From Ovoidimarina sp038744785 (GTDB lineage Bacteria > Pseudomonadota > Alphaproteobacteria > Rhodobacterales > Rhodobacteraceae): a DNA stretch of 64,000 nucleotides. The DNA is taken from the NCBI GenBank assembly GCA_038744785.1, contig JBCDLX010000001.1, forward strand, positions 241,344-305,343, written 5' to 3'. A model generated the notes under the pieces. The model saw only the letters and a list, made by a program, of their open reading frames with translations. It searched no databases and was not told the DNA's origin. This document shows, piece after piece, positions 16,205 through 25,176 of the stretch. Both the position numbers and the translations under genes were made by a program. Positions within the stretch are counted from its first letter, which is position 1, and each line of letters starts with the position of its first letter.

Positions 16205-17869
16205 TTAGCTCTCTTCCGTCGCGTAGATCGCGGACCATGCAGGTAGTTGCGCAGTGTTTCCGTTCAGGTCAGCCGCAAACGGGGCGGCGGTGTCTTTCAG
16301 CCATTTGCCGTCTGGCAGCCTGACATCCTGAATGTCGTTCGACAGATTGAACGCACAGTATAGGCGCACTGACCCGAGCGAACGCACGAAGCTAATCAGG
16401 TCATCCCGCTCTTCGACGATTTCAAGCGTTCCCTTCGCCAGTACTCTGTGCGTCTTCCGGAACGCAATCATCCGGCGATAGAATGACAGGGTCGATGCAC
16501 CATCGCCCTCCTGCATGCCAACCGAACGTTGCAGATGCTCCATCGCCGCTGGAAGCCATGGCTTGCCGTCGGTGAAGCCACCATACTGGTTGTCGCGCAC
16601 CCAAGGCATCGGGGTGCGGCAGCCGTCGCGCCCTTTGAATTTCGGCCAGAATTCTTTGCCGTAAGGATCCTGCAACTCGTCAAACGCGACATAGGCTTCG
16701 GTCAGCCCCAACTCCTCGCCCTGATAAAGGCAGACCGAGCCGCGCACCGACAGAAGAAGCGCCGCGTAGGCTCGCAAGGCGGCTTCACCCAGGTGCCAGC
16801 GCGACGCGTGGCGCGCCACATCGTGATTAGAAAATGCCCAGCAGGCCCATCCGTCCCCGAGGGTTTCGTTCGCTTTGGACAGAACACGTGCAAAGAACGT
16901 GCCGGTTGGCGGCTGGTTCGATAGAAAATCAAAGTCGTAGCACATGTGCAGGCGGTCGCCGCCCGCGGTGTACTCGGCCTGAATTTCTGCGCCCCGCTGC
17001 GCCTCGCCGACCTCGCCCACGGTCGTTGGACAGGGGTACTCGTCCAGCAACGCGCGCAGCCGCTTTAGGAAAGCGATGTTTTCAGGACGGTTCTTGTCGT
17101 AGAGGTGATTCTGGAAGTTGTAGGGGTTCACCGAAGGCGCGGTGTGGTCATTTACTTCTTCGGGCTTCAGCGCGGGATTGTCGCGAAGATCAGGATCGTG
17201 AAAGTAGAAATTCACGGTGTCTAGCCGAAACCCGTCGACACCCCGGTCAAGCCAAAACCGCGCCACATCCAAAAGTTCATCCTGGACGAGAGTGTTATGC
17301 AGATTGAGGTCCGGTTGCTCTTTGAGGAAGTTGTGCAGGTAGTACTGCATGCGTTCGCCGTCCCACTGCCACGCAGAACCGCCAAAGATCGACAGCCAGT
17401 TATTTGGCGGCGTGCCATCGGGCTTGGGGTCCGCCCAGACATACCAATCTGCACGCGCATTCTCGCGGCTTGACCGGCTCTCGACAAACCAAGGGTGTTG
17501 GTGCGACGTGTGGGATAGAACCAGGTCGATCAGGACCTTCAGCCCCAATTCATGCGCGCGTTCGATCAGTGCGTCGAAATCGCCAAGGGTTCCGAACATC
17601 GGATCGACGTCCCGGTAGTCCGAAACATCGTAGCCGAAATCGAGCATCGGCGACCGAAAGAATGGCGAAATCCAGATTGCATCGACCCCAAGTGACGCAA
17701 CATGCGGCAGTCGGTGAATGATGCCGGCAAGATCGCCCACACCGTCTCCGTTGGAATCCTGAAAGCTGCGCGGGTAGATCTGATAGATAACCGCCCCGCG
17801 CCACCAGTCCTTGTCGACGGCCATCGCAGGACCCGCACTTGGCGCCGGATCAAGAAGGTTCATGTTCAT
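16205..17869 (-). CDS. aglA: Alpha-glucosidase (GH13)
   Basis: Cytoplasmic glycoside hydrolase family 13 enzyme, 554 residues, splitting imported alpha-glucosides such as sucrose, maltose or trehalose. The (beta/alpha)8 motifs are complete: DLVLSHTSHQHPWF, GFRLDTVNFYFHD with nucleophile Asp217, TTVGEVGEA with acid/base Glu286, and FSNHDVARHASRW with Asp350. The N-terminus WWRGAVIYQIYPRSFQDSNGDGVGD is typical of oligo-1,6-glucosidase-like enzymes; the NGDGVGD loop binds calcium in relatives. It lies between aglG and aglK, so its substrate is presumably the transported sugar. Confidence 0.93.
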   Translation of the reverse strand: MNMNLLDPAPSAGPAMAVDKDWWRGAVIYQIYPRSFQDSNGDGVGDLAGIIHRLPHVASLGVDAIWISPFFRSPMLDFGYDVSDYRDVDPMFGTLGDFDALIERAHELGLKVLIDLVLSHTSHQHPWFVESRSSRENARADWYVWADPKPDGTPPNNWLSIFGGSAWQWDGERMQYYLHNFLKEQPDLNLHNTLVQDELLDVARFWLDRGVDGFRLDTVNFYFHDPDLRDNPALKPEEVNDHTAPSVNPYNFQNHLYDKNRPENIAFLKRLRALLDEYPCPTTVGEVGEAQRGAEIQAEYTAGGDRLHMCYDFDFLSNQPPTGTFFARVLSKANETLGDGWACWAFSNHDVARHASRWHLGEAALRAYAALLLSVRGSVCLYQGEELGLTEAYVAFDELQDPYGKEFWPKFKGRDGCRTPMPWVRDNQYGGFTDGKPWLPAAMEHLQRSVGMQEGDGASTLSFYRRMIAFRKTHRVLAKGTLEIVEERDDLISFVRSLGSVRLYCAFNLSNDIQDVRLPDGKWLKDTAAPFAADLNGNTAQLPAWSAIYATEES

Positions 17870-17874
17870 TTGTC

Positions 17875-19029
17875 CTACTTCACCGAGCCGGCCAAAAGGC
17901 CGCGCACCAGGTATCGTTGCATCAGAAAGAAGACCGCAAGGGGCACCGCGATCGACACAAAGGCAGCCGTCGCCAGGATTTCCCAGTTGCCGCCCCTCGT
18001 CCCCAGAAGCTCGACAATCTGGCGTGTCATGACAGTCGTTTCTCCTGTGGCGTCGATCAGAAAAACGAGCGCGACCAGAAGGTCATTCCACGTCCAAAGG
18101 AACTGGAAGATCGCGAAGCTGGCGAGTGCGGGGAACGACAGGGGCAAGATGATTTTCACGAAGATCTGGAAATCGGTGGCCCCGTCAACCTTGGCATTTT
18201 CAATAATGTCGCGCGGCAGACCGACCATGTAGTTTCGGAGCAAATAGATCGCGAGCGGCATCCCAAATCCCGTATGCGCAAGCCAAGTGCCGATGTAGCC
18301 CTTACCGATCCCAATCTCATTGTGGAGTTTCAGAAGCGGGATCAAAGCAAGCTGCAGGGGCACCACGAGAAGTGCGACGACTGCGGCAATCAAAAGTGCC
18401 CGGCCCGGAAAATCCATCCACGCCAACGCGTAAGCTGCGAACGCGGCAACGAGGATCGGGATGACGGTCGCCGGGATCGTCACCGTCAGGGTGTTGAAGA
18501 ACGCTTTGGCCATCCCCTCACGATTGTCCGCACCCAGGATGTCGCGGTAATTGTCTAGTGTGAATTCGGGCGGCGCCGTGATGGTAACGAACACGCGCTC
18601 GCCGCGCCGTCCCTCCATTTCAGTGTCGGATTCAACGCGGTAACTACCGTCGGCATCGACGGTGATCCGCTCACCTCCGCGAGCAACGGCCGTTTCATTG
18701 GGCGAATAGGCCGCGACGTCGCGCGCGGATGTGCCCCAAACCGTTATCTCTGCCACAGGCCTCTCGGCGAGTTCGAAAAGGTTGCCTTCGGTGACGAACA
18801 CACCGTCCGCTTGGACTTGTTCGCTTGGAGGTGCGGTTCGCAACTGGATCGATTGTTCTGCCGGGAACGGCGCCGCCCACCACCCTGACGACGAGATCTG
18901 GTCTGCCGTCCGGAACGACGACACCAAAAGCCCAAGCGTCGGAAAGAGCCAGAGCGCCACCAGCACCGCGACCGATACGTGAACAGCCCAGGTCAGACCG
19001 GATTTCTGTCCCGCGATACCATCCATCAC
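17875..19029 (-). CDS. aglG: Alpha-glucoside ABC transporter permease AglG
   Basis: Inner-membrane permease of the MalG type, 384 residues. The first membrane segment (about 15-35) is followed by a long periplasmic insertion (about 36-165) with VEITV- and DGSY-type beta segments, as in Sinorhizobium AglG. Five helices follow. The EAA loop reads LPRDIIENAKVDGATDFQIFVKIILPLSFPAL, the contact for AglK. Its ATG overlaps the aglF stop (ATGA) and aglA begins five bases after its stop. Confidence 0.91.
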   Translation of the reverse strand: MMDGIAGQKSGLTWAVHVSVAVLVALWLFPTLGLLVSSFRTADQISSSGWWAAPFPAEQSIQLRTAPPSEQVQADGVFVTEGNLFELAERPVAEITVWGTSARDVAAYSPNETAVARGGERITVDADGSYRVESDTEMEGRRGERVFVTITAPPEFTLDNYRDILGADNREGMAKAFFNTLTVTIPATVIPILVAAFAAYALAWMDFPGRALLIAAVVALLVVPLQLALIPLLKLHNEIGIGKGYIGTWLAHTGFGMPLAIYLLRNYMVGLPRDIIENAKVDGATDFQIFVKIILPLSFPALASFAIFQFLWTWNDLLVALVFLIDATGETTVMTRQIVELLGTRGGNWEILATAAFVSIAVPLAVFFLMQRYLVRGLLAGSVK

Positions 19030-20027
19030 TTCATCTCCTTCCGGGCGTTATAGACGTTCCAGACAAGGATTGGGGTCACCAGAAGCATGATGATCATGGC
19101 AGAGGCCGAGCCGACGCCCCAGTCGTTGGCCCGGAAGAGCTTGTCATACATGTAATTGGCCAGAACCTGCGTTTCCCATTGACCATTCGTCATGGCGAAC
19201 ACGATGTCGAACACCTTCAGAACGACGATTGTAATGGTGGTCCAGACGACGACGATCGTACCCATGATCTGCGGCACTTTGATTTTGAAGAAGATCTGAA
19301 ACGGGTTCGCGCCGTCGACGATGGCCGCCTCGACCGTTTCTTCGGGGATGCCGCGGAGTGCGGCCGACAGGATGACCATGGCAAACCCGGTCTGGATCCA
19401 GATTAGCACGATCATCAGGAAGAAGTTGTTCCAGAAGGGGATAGTTAGGAACGTCACCGGCTCGTCCCGCCCTAACGCCATCAGAAACGCGTTCAGGATG
19501 CCGATCTGTGTCGTATCGACAGGTCGGACATCGTAGACGAGCTTCCAAATCACCGCTGCGCCTACAAAGCTGATCGCCATCGGCATAAAGATCAGTGACT
19601 TCGCGATGTTGCCCCAGGAGATCCGGTCGGTCAGCTGGGCGGCCAATAGGCCGAACGCGGTCGAAAACGCGGGCACAATGATCAGCCACAGCATGTTGTT
19701 GCGCATCGCTTCCCAGAACTTTGGCTCGGCAAACATTTGCGAGTAATTCGCCCCTCCGACAAACGCGCCATCCAGTTCACGATCTGTCACCGAAAGCCGA
19801 AAAGTCTCCACAACGGGATAGGCCAGATAGAGGCCAAGGACGAAGAGAGCAGGAAAAAGAAACAGCCATGGCCTTATCATGTTGGCGCGGTTGATGTTTC
19901 GGCCTGCGTTTGGCCCCCGGGCCGGAAACAGCACTTTGTCCAGAAAGATGTTCGAAAAATAGTAATATGCCAGACATCCGCCCACCCCCAGGACGATGGT
20001 GACAATGCCTTGTAATGCAGGATGCAT
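19026..20027 (-). CDS. aglF: Alpha-glucoside ABC transporter permease AglF
   Basis: MalF-type permease, 333 residues with about eight hydrophobic segments. The two N-terminal helices (GIVTIVLGVGGCLAYYYFSN and PWLFLFPALFVLGLYLAYPVV) precede the transport domain. The EAA loop is GIPEETVEAAIVDGANPFQIFFKIKVPQI. It dimerises with AglG to form the sugar channel. It follows aglE across a spacer containing a stem-loop and overlaps aglG by four bases. Confidence 0.92.
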   Translation of the reverse strand: MHPALQGIVTIVLGVGGCLAYYYFSNIFLDKVLFPARGPNAGRNINRANMIRPWLFLFPALFVLGLYLAYPVVETFRLSVTDRELDGAFVGGANYSQMFAEPKFWEAMRNNMLWLIIVPAFSTAFGLLAAQLTDRISWGNIAKSLIFMPMAISFVGAAVIWKLVYDVRPVDTTQIGILNAFLMALGRDEPVTFLTIPFWNNFFLMIVLIWIQTGFAMVILSAALRGIPEETVEAAIVDGANPFQIFFKIKVPQIMGTIVVVWTTITIVVLKVFDIVFAMTNGQWETQVLANYMYDKLFRANDWGVGSASAMIIMLLVTPILVWNVYNARKEMK

Positions 20028-20084
20028 GTTGTTTGTCCCCTCCCCTGGGCCAGCGCCTTTTTACGCCCGCGGCAGCAACCGAAG

Positions 20085-20119
20085 GCGAGCGCCCCGGAAT
20101 CGTTCCGGAGCGCGCTTGC
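20085..20119 (-). terminator. Intercistronic stem-loop between aglE and aglF
   Basis: In the direction of transcription the arms are GCAAGCGCGCTCCGGAA and TTCCGGGGCGCTCGC around CGA, a GC-rich stem with small bulges. The 5' arm shares GCAAGCGCGC-x-CCGG with the hairpin after dctP. Likely a partial terminator or stabiliser that raises AglE over the permeases. Confidence 0.65.
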
Positions 20120-20131
20120 TGTGTCTTGGCG

Positions 20132-21496
20132 CTACTTCAGCGCATCCCAGCTTGACTGGATTTCGGACGTAACCGTCGCGGCGTCTTTCGAGCCGGAAGA
20201 AAAGTCCACCATGCCCGTCCAGAACGTGCCTGCACCAACGCCACCCGGCATCAGGTCAGACCCATCAAAGCGGAACGTCGTGGCCCCGAGCAGAATATCA
20301 CCCAGCGACTTGCGGACATCCGAGACATAGACATCCGTGTTTACCGATTTCAGCGGCGTCAGGAAACCGCCACCCTCCTGGCTCATCCAAAGCTCATGCG
20401 CGATCTCTGTCTGAAGGAAGCGAACGAAACCATGCGCTGCGTCATTCTCGTTGGTAATCGCAAACAGCGTTCCGGCACCCAAAACGGGCGAGCCTAGATC
20501 TTTCTCGGCAAAGGCCGGGAAATAAAAGAAATCGACGTCTTCGCCAACTTCCGTGCCCTCTGGAAAGAACGCAGGGATGAACGATGCTTGGCGATGCATC
20601 ATACATTGCGGCGGGCTGTCAAATAAACCCTTGGGGCTGTCCCGGAAATCGACTGCCGCGGTATCGGCCGCGTTTCCCGCGACATAGTCATTGTTACCGG
20701 TCAATTCCTGATAAAGGTCCAGAACCTCGATCACCTTGGGGTCGTTGAAAGGCATCTCGTTCGTGACCCATTGGTCATAGACATCAGGCGAATGTGTGCG
20801 GAGCATTAGGTCCTCGACCCAGTCGGTCGCCGGCCAGCCCGTCGCACCGCCGGATCCAAGCCCGACGCAAAGCGGCGTTTCGCCATCGGCGACCATTTGG
20901 TCCATCAAAGCGCGGAACTCTTCCATCGTCTCGGGGACCTCGTAATCGAAGTCTTCGAAGTTCTCGGGCACGTACCAGACCAACGATTTCACGTCGGCCT
21001 TGTAGGGAAATGCGTAAAACGTGTCAGACCCGTCCTCGCCAGCGTAAGACCCAAGCGCGACCCAGCTTGGACCGGCTGCATAGTTTTCGCTCATCCAGTT
21101 TGCTGCTTCGTCACCTAGTGGTGTCAGGAAACCGTCTTTCGCCATATCGGCGGCCAAACCTGGCTGCGGGAACACACCAATGTTCGGAGCAGAGCCGGCT
21201 TGCGCATCGACCATGATCTGCTGTTCAAAGCTGTCGGATCCCGTGTAGCGAACATCGGCGCCCGTGGCCTCACGGAAGTAGTCAAGCACCCGCTCCAGCG
21301 CTTCGGCGTCCGGCCCGAGCCAGGGGCCAAAGATCGTCAATTGCTCACCCGAGAAATCGTTTGCTTCGGCGAATGCGTTGTAGCTGTCCCAGTTAAAACC
21401 GCCCTCTCCAGGCGCGACCATCAAATGCCCATCGGCATTGGCTATCCCGGCACAAAGCGCAAGTGCCGCCGCACCTGCGTAATAGCGTGTCATCAT
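20132..21496 (-). CDS. aglE: Alpha-glucoside-binding periplasmic protein AglE
   Basis: Extracytoplasmic sugar receptor of the CUT1 transporter, 454 residues. Signal peptide MMTRYYAGAAALALCAGIANA, then ADGHLMVAPGEGGFNWDSYNAF. The mature protein contains LTIFGPWLGPDAEALERVLDYFREATGADVRYTGSD, typical of AglE-type receptors, and YAFPYKADVKSLVWYVPENF. GGGAGG precedes the ATG (21496; a second ATG follows at once). It is the first gene of the agl operon, divergent from the LacI-type gene, with a palindromic operator 65 bases upstream. Confidence 0.92.
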   Translation of the reverse strand: MMTRYYAGAAALALCAGIANADGHLMVAPGEGGFNWDSYNAFAEANDFSGEQLTIFGPWLGPDAEALERVLDYFREATGADVRYTGSDSFEQQIMVDAQAGSAPNIGVFPQPGLAADMAKDGFLTPLGDEAANWMSENYAAGPSWVALGSYAGEDGSDTFYAFPYKADVKSLVWYVPENFEDFDYEVPETMEEFRALMDQMVADGETPLCVGLGSGGATGWPATDWVEDLMLRTHSPDVYDQWVTNEMPFNDPKVIEVLDLYQELTGNNDYVAGNAADTAAVDFRDSPKGLFDSPPQCMMHRQASFIPAFFPEGTEVGEDVDFFYFPAFAEKDLGSPVLGAGTLFAITNENDAAHGFVRFLQTEIAHELWMSQEGGGFLTPLKSVNTDVYVSDVRKSLGDILLGATTFRFDGSDLMPGGVGAGTFWTGMVDFSSGSKDAATVTSEIQSSWDALK

Positions 21497-21560
21497 GTCT
21501 TCCTCCCGATATCCCGCACCTGTGTAGCGCGTGGGTCTTCCCTGCGCTCGGAGTTCTTAC

Positions 21561-21572
21561 CAAAGCGCTTTG
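21561..21572. promoter_or_regulatory. LacI-type operator upstream of aglE
   Basis: Perfect palindrome CAAAGCGCTTTG, 65 bases upstream of the aglE start. The central CG step with A/T flanks is typical for LacI/GalR regulators. It matches the core of the palindrome in the leader of the adjacent regulator gene. Confidence 0.75.
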
Positions 21573-21685
21573 AATGTTGAGCACGTTCGCCCAATCACCC
21601 AGCAGAGTCAATCCGAGATTCGCGATCAACTTGTTTTTTATAGTAAATTTACACGCGCAAATTAACCGGCCAACTCAGTTCTCTT

Positions 21686-21714
21686 TTGACGTAGCTGTAC
21701 ATGTCGCGATAGGC
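21686..21714 (+). promoter_or_regulatory. Possible promoter of the LacI-type gene
   Basis: TTGACG followed after 16-17 bases by GATAGG/ATAGGC. The -35 element is good and the -10 weak. Transcription would begin about where the 21725-21740 palindrome starts, which would allow repression by the gene's own product. Confidence 0.35.
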
Positions 21715-21724
21715 TGCGTATGAA

Positions 21725-21740
21725 ATCAAAGCGCTTTGAT
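21725..21740. promoter_or_regulatory. LacI-type operator in the regulator leader
   Basis: Perfect 16-base palindrome ATCAAAGCGCTTTGAT. It lies 13 bases before the preferred start codon (21753) and shares CAAAGCGCTTTG with the site at 21561-21572; the centres are 166 bases apart. This placement suggests autoregulation and possibly looping. Confidence 0.75.
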
Positions 21741-21752
21741 ACATGTTGTGCC

Positions 21753-22796
21753 ATGAATCTCAAACAGTTGGCTGAGTCGCTCGGGCTATCGCAAACAACG
21801 GTCAGCCGTGCTCTAAACGGATATCCGGAAGTCAGCGAAACCACACGCAGCCGGGTCTTGGCGGCAGCCGAGCGCGTGGGCTACCGGCCGAACACGCGCG
21901 CCAAGGCGCTGGCAACTGGCCGATCGATGATGATCGGGCACGTGATTCACCAATCCGACCGGCACGAGATGCTGAACCCGATCTTCGCCGACTTCATTGC
22001 CGGGGCATCTGAAGAATACTCGGTTCATGGTTACGACATCATCCTGTCGATTGCACAGGACGGCGACGACGAACGCGTCTACCGCGACATGGCAGCGAAG
22101 GGTTCCGTTGATGGGCTGATCCTGCATTCGCCGAAGCGTGATGAACCGCGCATCCCTTTGCTGCAGGAAATTGGTCTTCCTTTCGTTGTCCATGGCAGAT
22201 CTTCGGATGTTACGTCGACTTATAGCTTTGTCGATGTCGACAATCGTCGCTCATTTCAAAGAGCCACCGATTTCCTGTCCGATCTCGGGCACAGCAGGAT
22301 TGCCCTGATCAACGGGCTTGAGCATATGGATTTCGCCCACCGTCGTCGCAGGGGATACATCTCGGCACTTGAAGGGCGCGGCATCCGCCCTGATCCCGCA
22401 CTTATGTTTAGTGGGGAGATGACAGAAGCCCACGGATTCGAGGCAACCCGGCAGCTTCTGGAACTTGTTCATCCTCCGACCGCGATTCTATCGGCCTCAC
22501 CGATTACGGCCTTCGGCGTCCGGCGCGCCGCCGAAAGCCGCGGTCTGACCCTTGGATCCGATATCTCGGTGATCACCCATGATGACGATCTGTCCTACTT
22601 CCGGAATGGCGGGGATGCGCCAATCTTTACAGCGCTACGGTCTTCAGTGCGGATCGCTGGCCGCCGCGCCGCGGAAAGCCTGATCGACCTGATCGACCGG
22701 CCGGGCGAGGCCCGGCAGACGATGCTCGAAACTGATTTTCTGATTGGTGCATCGACGGGCCCTGCCCCATCTGCGCCAAGACTGAGGAAAGCCTGA
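21753..22796 (+). CDS. aglR: LacI-family transcriptional regulator of the alpha-glucoside genes
   Basis: 347 residues from the ATG at 21753. The N-terminal helix-turn-helix MNLKQLAESLGLSQTTVSRA plus hinge YRPNTRAKALATGRS is standard LacI. A periplasmic-binding-protein-like effector domain follows (MIGHVIHQSDRHEMLNPIFADFIAGA...; GLTLGSDISVITHDDDLSYF). An in-frame ATG 33 bases upstream (21720) would place an operator palindrome inside the coding sequence and coincide with the predicted transcription start, so I prefer 21753, which also begins exactly at the conserved region. It presumably represses agl, bgl and glk in the absence of sugar. Four bases separate it from the GH1 gene. Confidence 0.88.
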   Translation: MNLKQLAESLGLSQTTVSRALNGYPEVSETTRSRVLAAAERVGYRPNTRAKALATGRSMMIGHVIHQSDRHEMLNPIFADFIAGASEEYSVHGYDIILSIAQDGDDERVYRDMAAKGSVDGLILHSPKRDEPRIPLLQEIGLPFVVHGRSSDVTSTYSFVDVDNRRSFQRATDFLSDLGHSRIALINGLEHMDFAHRRRRGYISALEGRGIRPDPALMFSGEMTEAHGFEATRQLLELVHPPTAILSASPITAFGVRRAAESRGLTLGSDISVITHDDDLSYFRNGGDAPIFTALRSSVRIAGRRAAESLIDLIDRPGEARQTMLETDFLIGASTGPAPSAPRLRKA

Positions 22797-22800
22797 TCCT

Positions 22801-24123
22801 ATGCGCCACATCAGAACCGATTTCCCCGAAGGTTTTCTTTTCGGCACTGCAACATCGTCCTACCAGATCGAGGGTCATGCCCAAGGGGGTGCAGGGCCAA
22901 CACATTGGGACACGTTTGCTGCGACACCCGGAAATGTAGTCCGCGCCGAGAACGGTGACATCGCCTGCGACCATCTGAGCCGATGGGGAGCGGACCTGGA
23001 TCTTGTGCGCGATGCGGGATTTGACGTCTACCGGTTCTCGACAAGCTGGGCGCGGGTTCTGCCAGAGGGGCGTGGCGCGCCCAATGCGGAAGGGCTCGAT
23101 TTTTATGACCGCCTGGTCGATGGAATGCTTGATCGTGGCCTGAAACCCTCTGTGACGCTGTATCACTGGGAATTGCCTGTTGCGCTTGCAGATCTCGGCG
23201 GATGGCGAAACCGCGACATTACCGGGTGGTTTGCCGATTTTACTGAAGTCGTTATGGGCCGGATCGGCGATCGGGTCTGGTCGGCCGCGCCCATCAACGA
23301 ACCGTGGTGTGTCGGGTGGCTATCGCATTTTCTGGGGCATCATGCGCCAGGGTTGCGCGACATCCGGGCGACGGCACGGGCCATGCACCATGTCCTTTTG
23401 GCGCATGGCCAGAGCATCGAGGTGATGCGCGGACTGGGCATGATGAACCTCGGCGGGGTCTTCAATATGGAGTACGCCCATCCGGTCGACGACAGCCCGG
23501 CGGCGTGGGCGGCGGCGGATCTCTACGACGGTTATTACAATCGGTTCTTCCTTTCCGGTGTGTTTCAGAAACAGTATCCTGAGAATGTCCTTGCAGGCCT
23601 CGGTCCGCATCTGCCCACAGGTTGGCAGGACGATTTCGAGACCATTGCTCAGCCGCTCGACTGGGTCGGTATCAACTATTATACGCGCAAGATCATCGCA
23701 CCGAACGACGGCCCCTGGCCCGCGCATGACGAGGTGGAGGGCCCCTTGCCCAAGACCGATATGGGGTGGGAAATCTACCCCGACGGGCTGGAGTTCTTCC
23801 TGCGGCGCACGCACGAAGAGTATGCTAAGGGGCTTCCGCTTTACGTGACCGAAAACGGAATGGCGGCCCCCGACCGGGTCGAAGCCGGCGCCGTGGCCGA
23901 CCCGCATCGCATCGACTATCTCGACGCCCACCTTGGTGCCGTTGCACGTGCACTTGATTCAGGAGTTCCTGTTTCGGGCTACTTTACGTGGTCGCTTCTC
24001 GACAACTACGAATGGGCGCTTGGATATGATAAGCGCTTCGGTCTTGTTCACGTTGATTTCGACAACTTGAAGCGAACCCCGAAAGCGTCCTATCACGCCT
24101 GGGCCGCTGCCCTATCCAGATGA
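22801..24123 (+). CDS. Beta-glucosidase (GH1)
   Basis: Cytoplasmic family 1 glycoside hydrolase, 440 residues, hydrolysing beta-glucosides. The N-terminal family signature is FPEGFLFGTATSSYQIEGHA. The acid/base Glu167 is in APINEPWC, and the nucleophile Glu351 in LYVTENGM. Trp-rich YFTWSLLDNYEWALGYDKRFGLV near the end forms the aglycone-binding wall. It is co-transcribed with the LacI-type regulator and glucokinase; the transporter opposite is of alpha-glucoside type, so how beta-glucosides enter is not explained here. Confidence 0.93.
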   Translation: MRHIRTDFPEGFLFGTATSSYQIEGHAQGGAGPTHWDTFAATPGNVVRAENGDIACDHLSRWGADLDLVRDAGFDVYRFSTSWARVLPEGRGAPNAEGLDFYDRLVDGMLDRGLKPSVTLYHWELPVALADLGGWRNRDITGWFADFTEVVMGRIGDRVWSAAPINEPWCVGWLSHFLGHHAPGLRDIRATARAMHHVLLAHGQSIEVMRGLGMMNLGGVFNMEYAHPVDDSPAAWAAADLYDGYYNRFFLSGVFQKQYPENVLAGLGPHLPTGWQDDFETIAQPLDWVGINYYTRKIIAPNDGPWPAHDEVEGPLPKTDMGWEIYPDGLEFFLRRTHEEYAKGLPLYVTENGMAAPDRVEAGAVADPHRIDYLDAHLGAVARALDSGVPVSGYFTWSLLDNYEWALGYDKRFGLVHVDFDNLKRTPKASYHAWAAALSR

Positions 24124-24129
24124 ACGCCC

Positions 24130-25107
24130 ATGACACGCGAACCCGACACTTTCTCCCTTGTCGCTGACATTGGCGGTACCAACACGCGCGTTGCCCTGGC
24201 CAAGGGTCCCGATCTGCTGCCCGAAACGATACGTCGGTATCGCAATGCGATGTATCCAGATCTGGAAACGGTGCTGCGCCTGTTTGTGCAGGAAGAGGGA
24301 GACGTGGACTGCCGGGCGGCCTCGGTTGCAATTGCGGGACCTGTGCGCGACGGGCGCGGAACACTGACAAACCTTGACTGGACCATCGACGAGGAAACAC
24401 TTGCGCAAGCCACTGGCGCCGAATTCGCGGCCGTATTGAACGATCTTCAGGCGCAGGGACATGCGCTAGGCCGGATCGCTGGCAAAAACCTGCGGCCGGT
24501 GATCGAAGGCCCGTTACCAAAGGCAGATGCCACGCAGCTGGTGATCGGTATAGGGACCGGCTTTAACGCGGCACCGGTCCATCACTTGGGTTCAGCCCGC
24601 CTGGTCGTCCCGTCCGAAGCCGGGCATGGAAATTTGCCGATTCAAACGGCAGAGGAACTACGGCTTTGCCGTTTCGTCCAGGCTGCGCACGGCTTTCCTG
24701 CGGTTGAAGAAGTACTTTCGGGCCGGGGCCTGGAACGCGTACATGGGTGGCTGGGCCAAGAGGCCGGTGATGACACCCCGCTTGGCGCCGCCGACATTAT
24801 GGCCGCCTGCGCAACCGGAGAAAATCCGCGCGCCAAAGAGGCCGTCGCGGTGTTCGTTCGGCTTCTCGGCCGCACAGCGGGCAACCTGGCTCTTGACCAC
24901 CTCCCCTTTGGTGGGGTGTATCTTGCTGGTGGCGTAGCTCGGGCCATGGCCCCTTATTTCGTTCAGTTCGGGTTTGCTGATGCCTTCCGCGACAAAGGGC
25001 GGTTCGCCGAGTTCATGCAAGGTTTCTCGGTCGCTGTAATCGAAGACGACTACGCCGCGCTGGCGGGATCGGCAGCGCATCTCGACCGAATTTCGGATCC
25101 AGCGTGA
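24130..25107 (+). CDS. glk: Glucokinase
   Basis: ATP-dependent glucokinase of the Glk/ROK-like ASKHA family, 325 residues. The phosphate-1 motif is LVADIGGTNTRVALAKG at the N-terminus, followed by VAIAGPVRDGRGTLTNLDWTI and the catalytic Asp region around NDLQAQGHAL. SEAGHGNLPIQTAEE is the conserved glucose-binding turn, and GGVYLAGGVARAM the adenosine motif. It phosphorylates glucose released by the two glucosidases. Starts six bases after the GH1 stop. Confidence 0.93.
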   Translation: MTREPDTFSLVADIGGTNTRVALAKGPDLLPETIRRYRNAMYPDLETVLRLFVQEEGDVDCRAASVAIAGPVRDGRGTLTNLDWTIDEETLAQATGAEFAAVLNDLQAQGHALGRIAGKNLRPVIEGPLPKADATQLVIGIGTGFNAAPVHHLGSARLVVPSEAGHGNLPIQTAEELRLCRFVQAAHGFPAVEEVLSGRGLERVHGWLGQEAGDDTPLGAADIMAACATGENPRAKEAVAVFVRLLGRTAGNLALDHLPFGGVYLAGGVARAMAPYFVQFGFADAFRDKGRFAEFMQGFSVAVIEDDYAALAGSAAHLDRISDPA

Positions 25108-25120
25108 AATCCCAAAATCC

Positions 25121-25135
25121 GTAACGCGCCTTTAA
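25121..25135 (+). promoter_or_regulatory. CtrA-like site upstream of the chemotaxis operon
   Basis: GTAA-N7-TTAA (spacer CGCGCCT), one mismatch from the TTAA-N7-TTAA consensus, 42 bases before the first chemotaxis start codon. The surroundings (CGCGCC then TTTAACC) resemble the perfect box at cckA. CtrA is known to control motility and chemotaxis genes in Rhodobacteraceae. Confidence 0.5.
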
Positions 25136-25176
25136 CCGGTCGGCGCCTAGACCCATCCCGATCTGCAAGGACGGGG

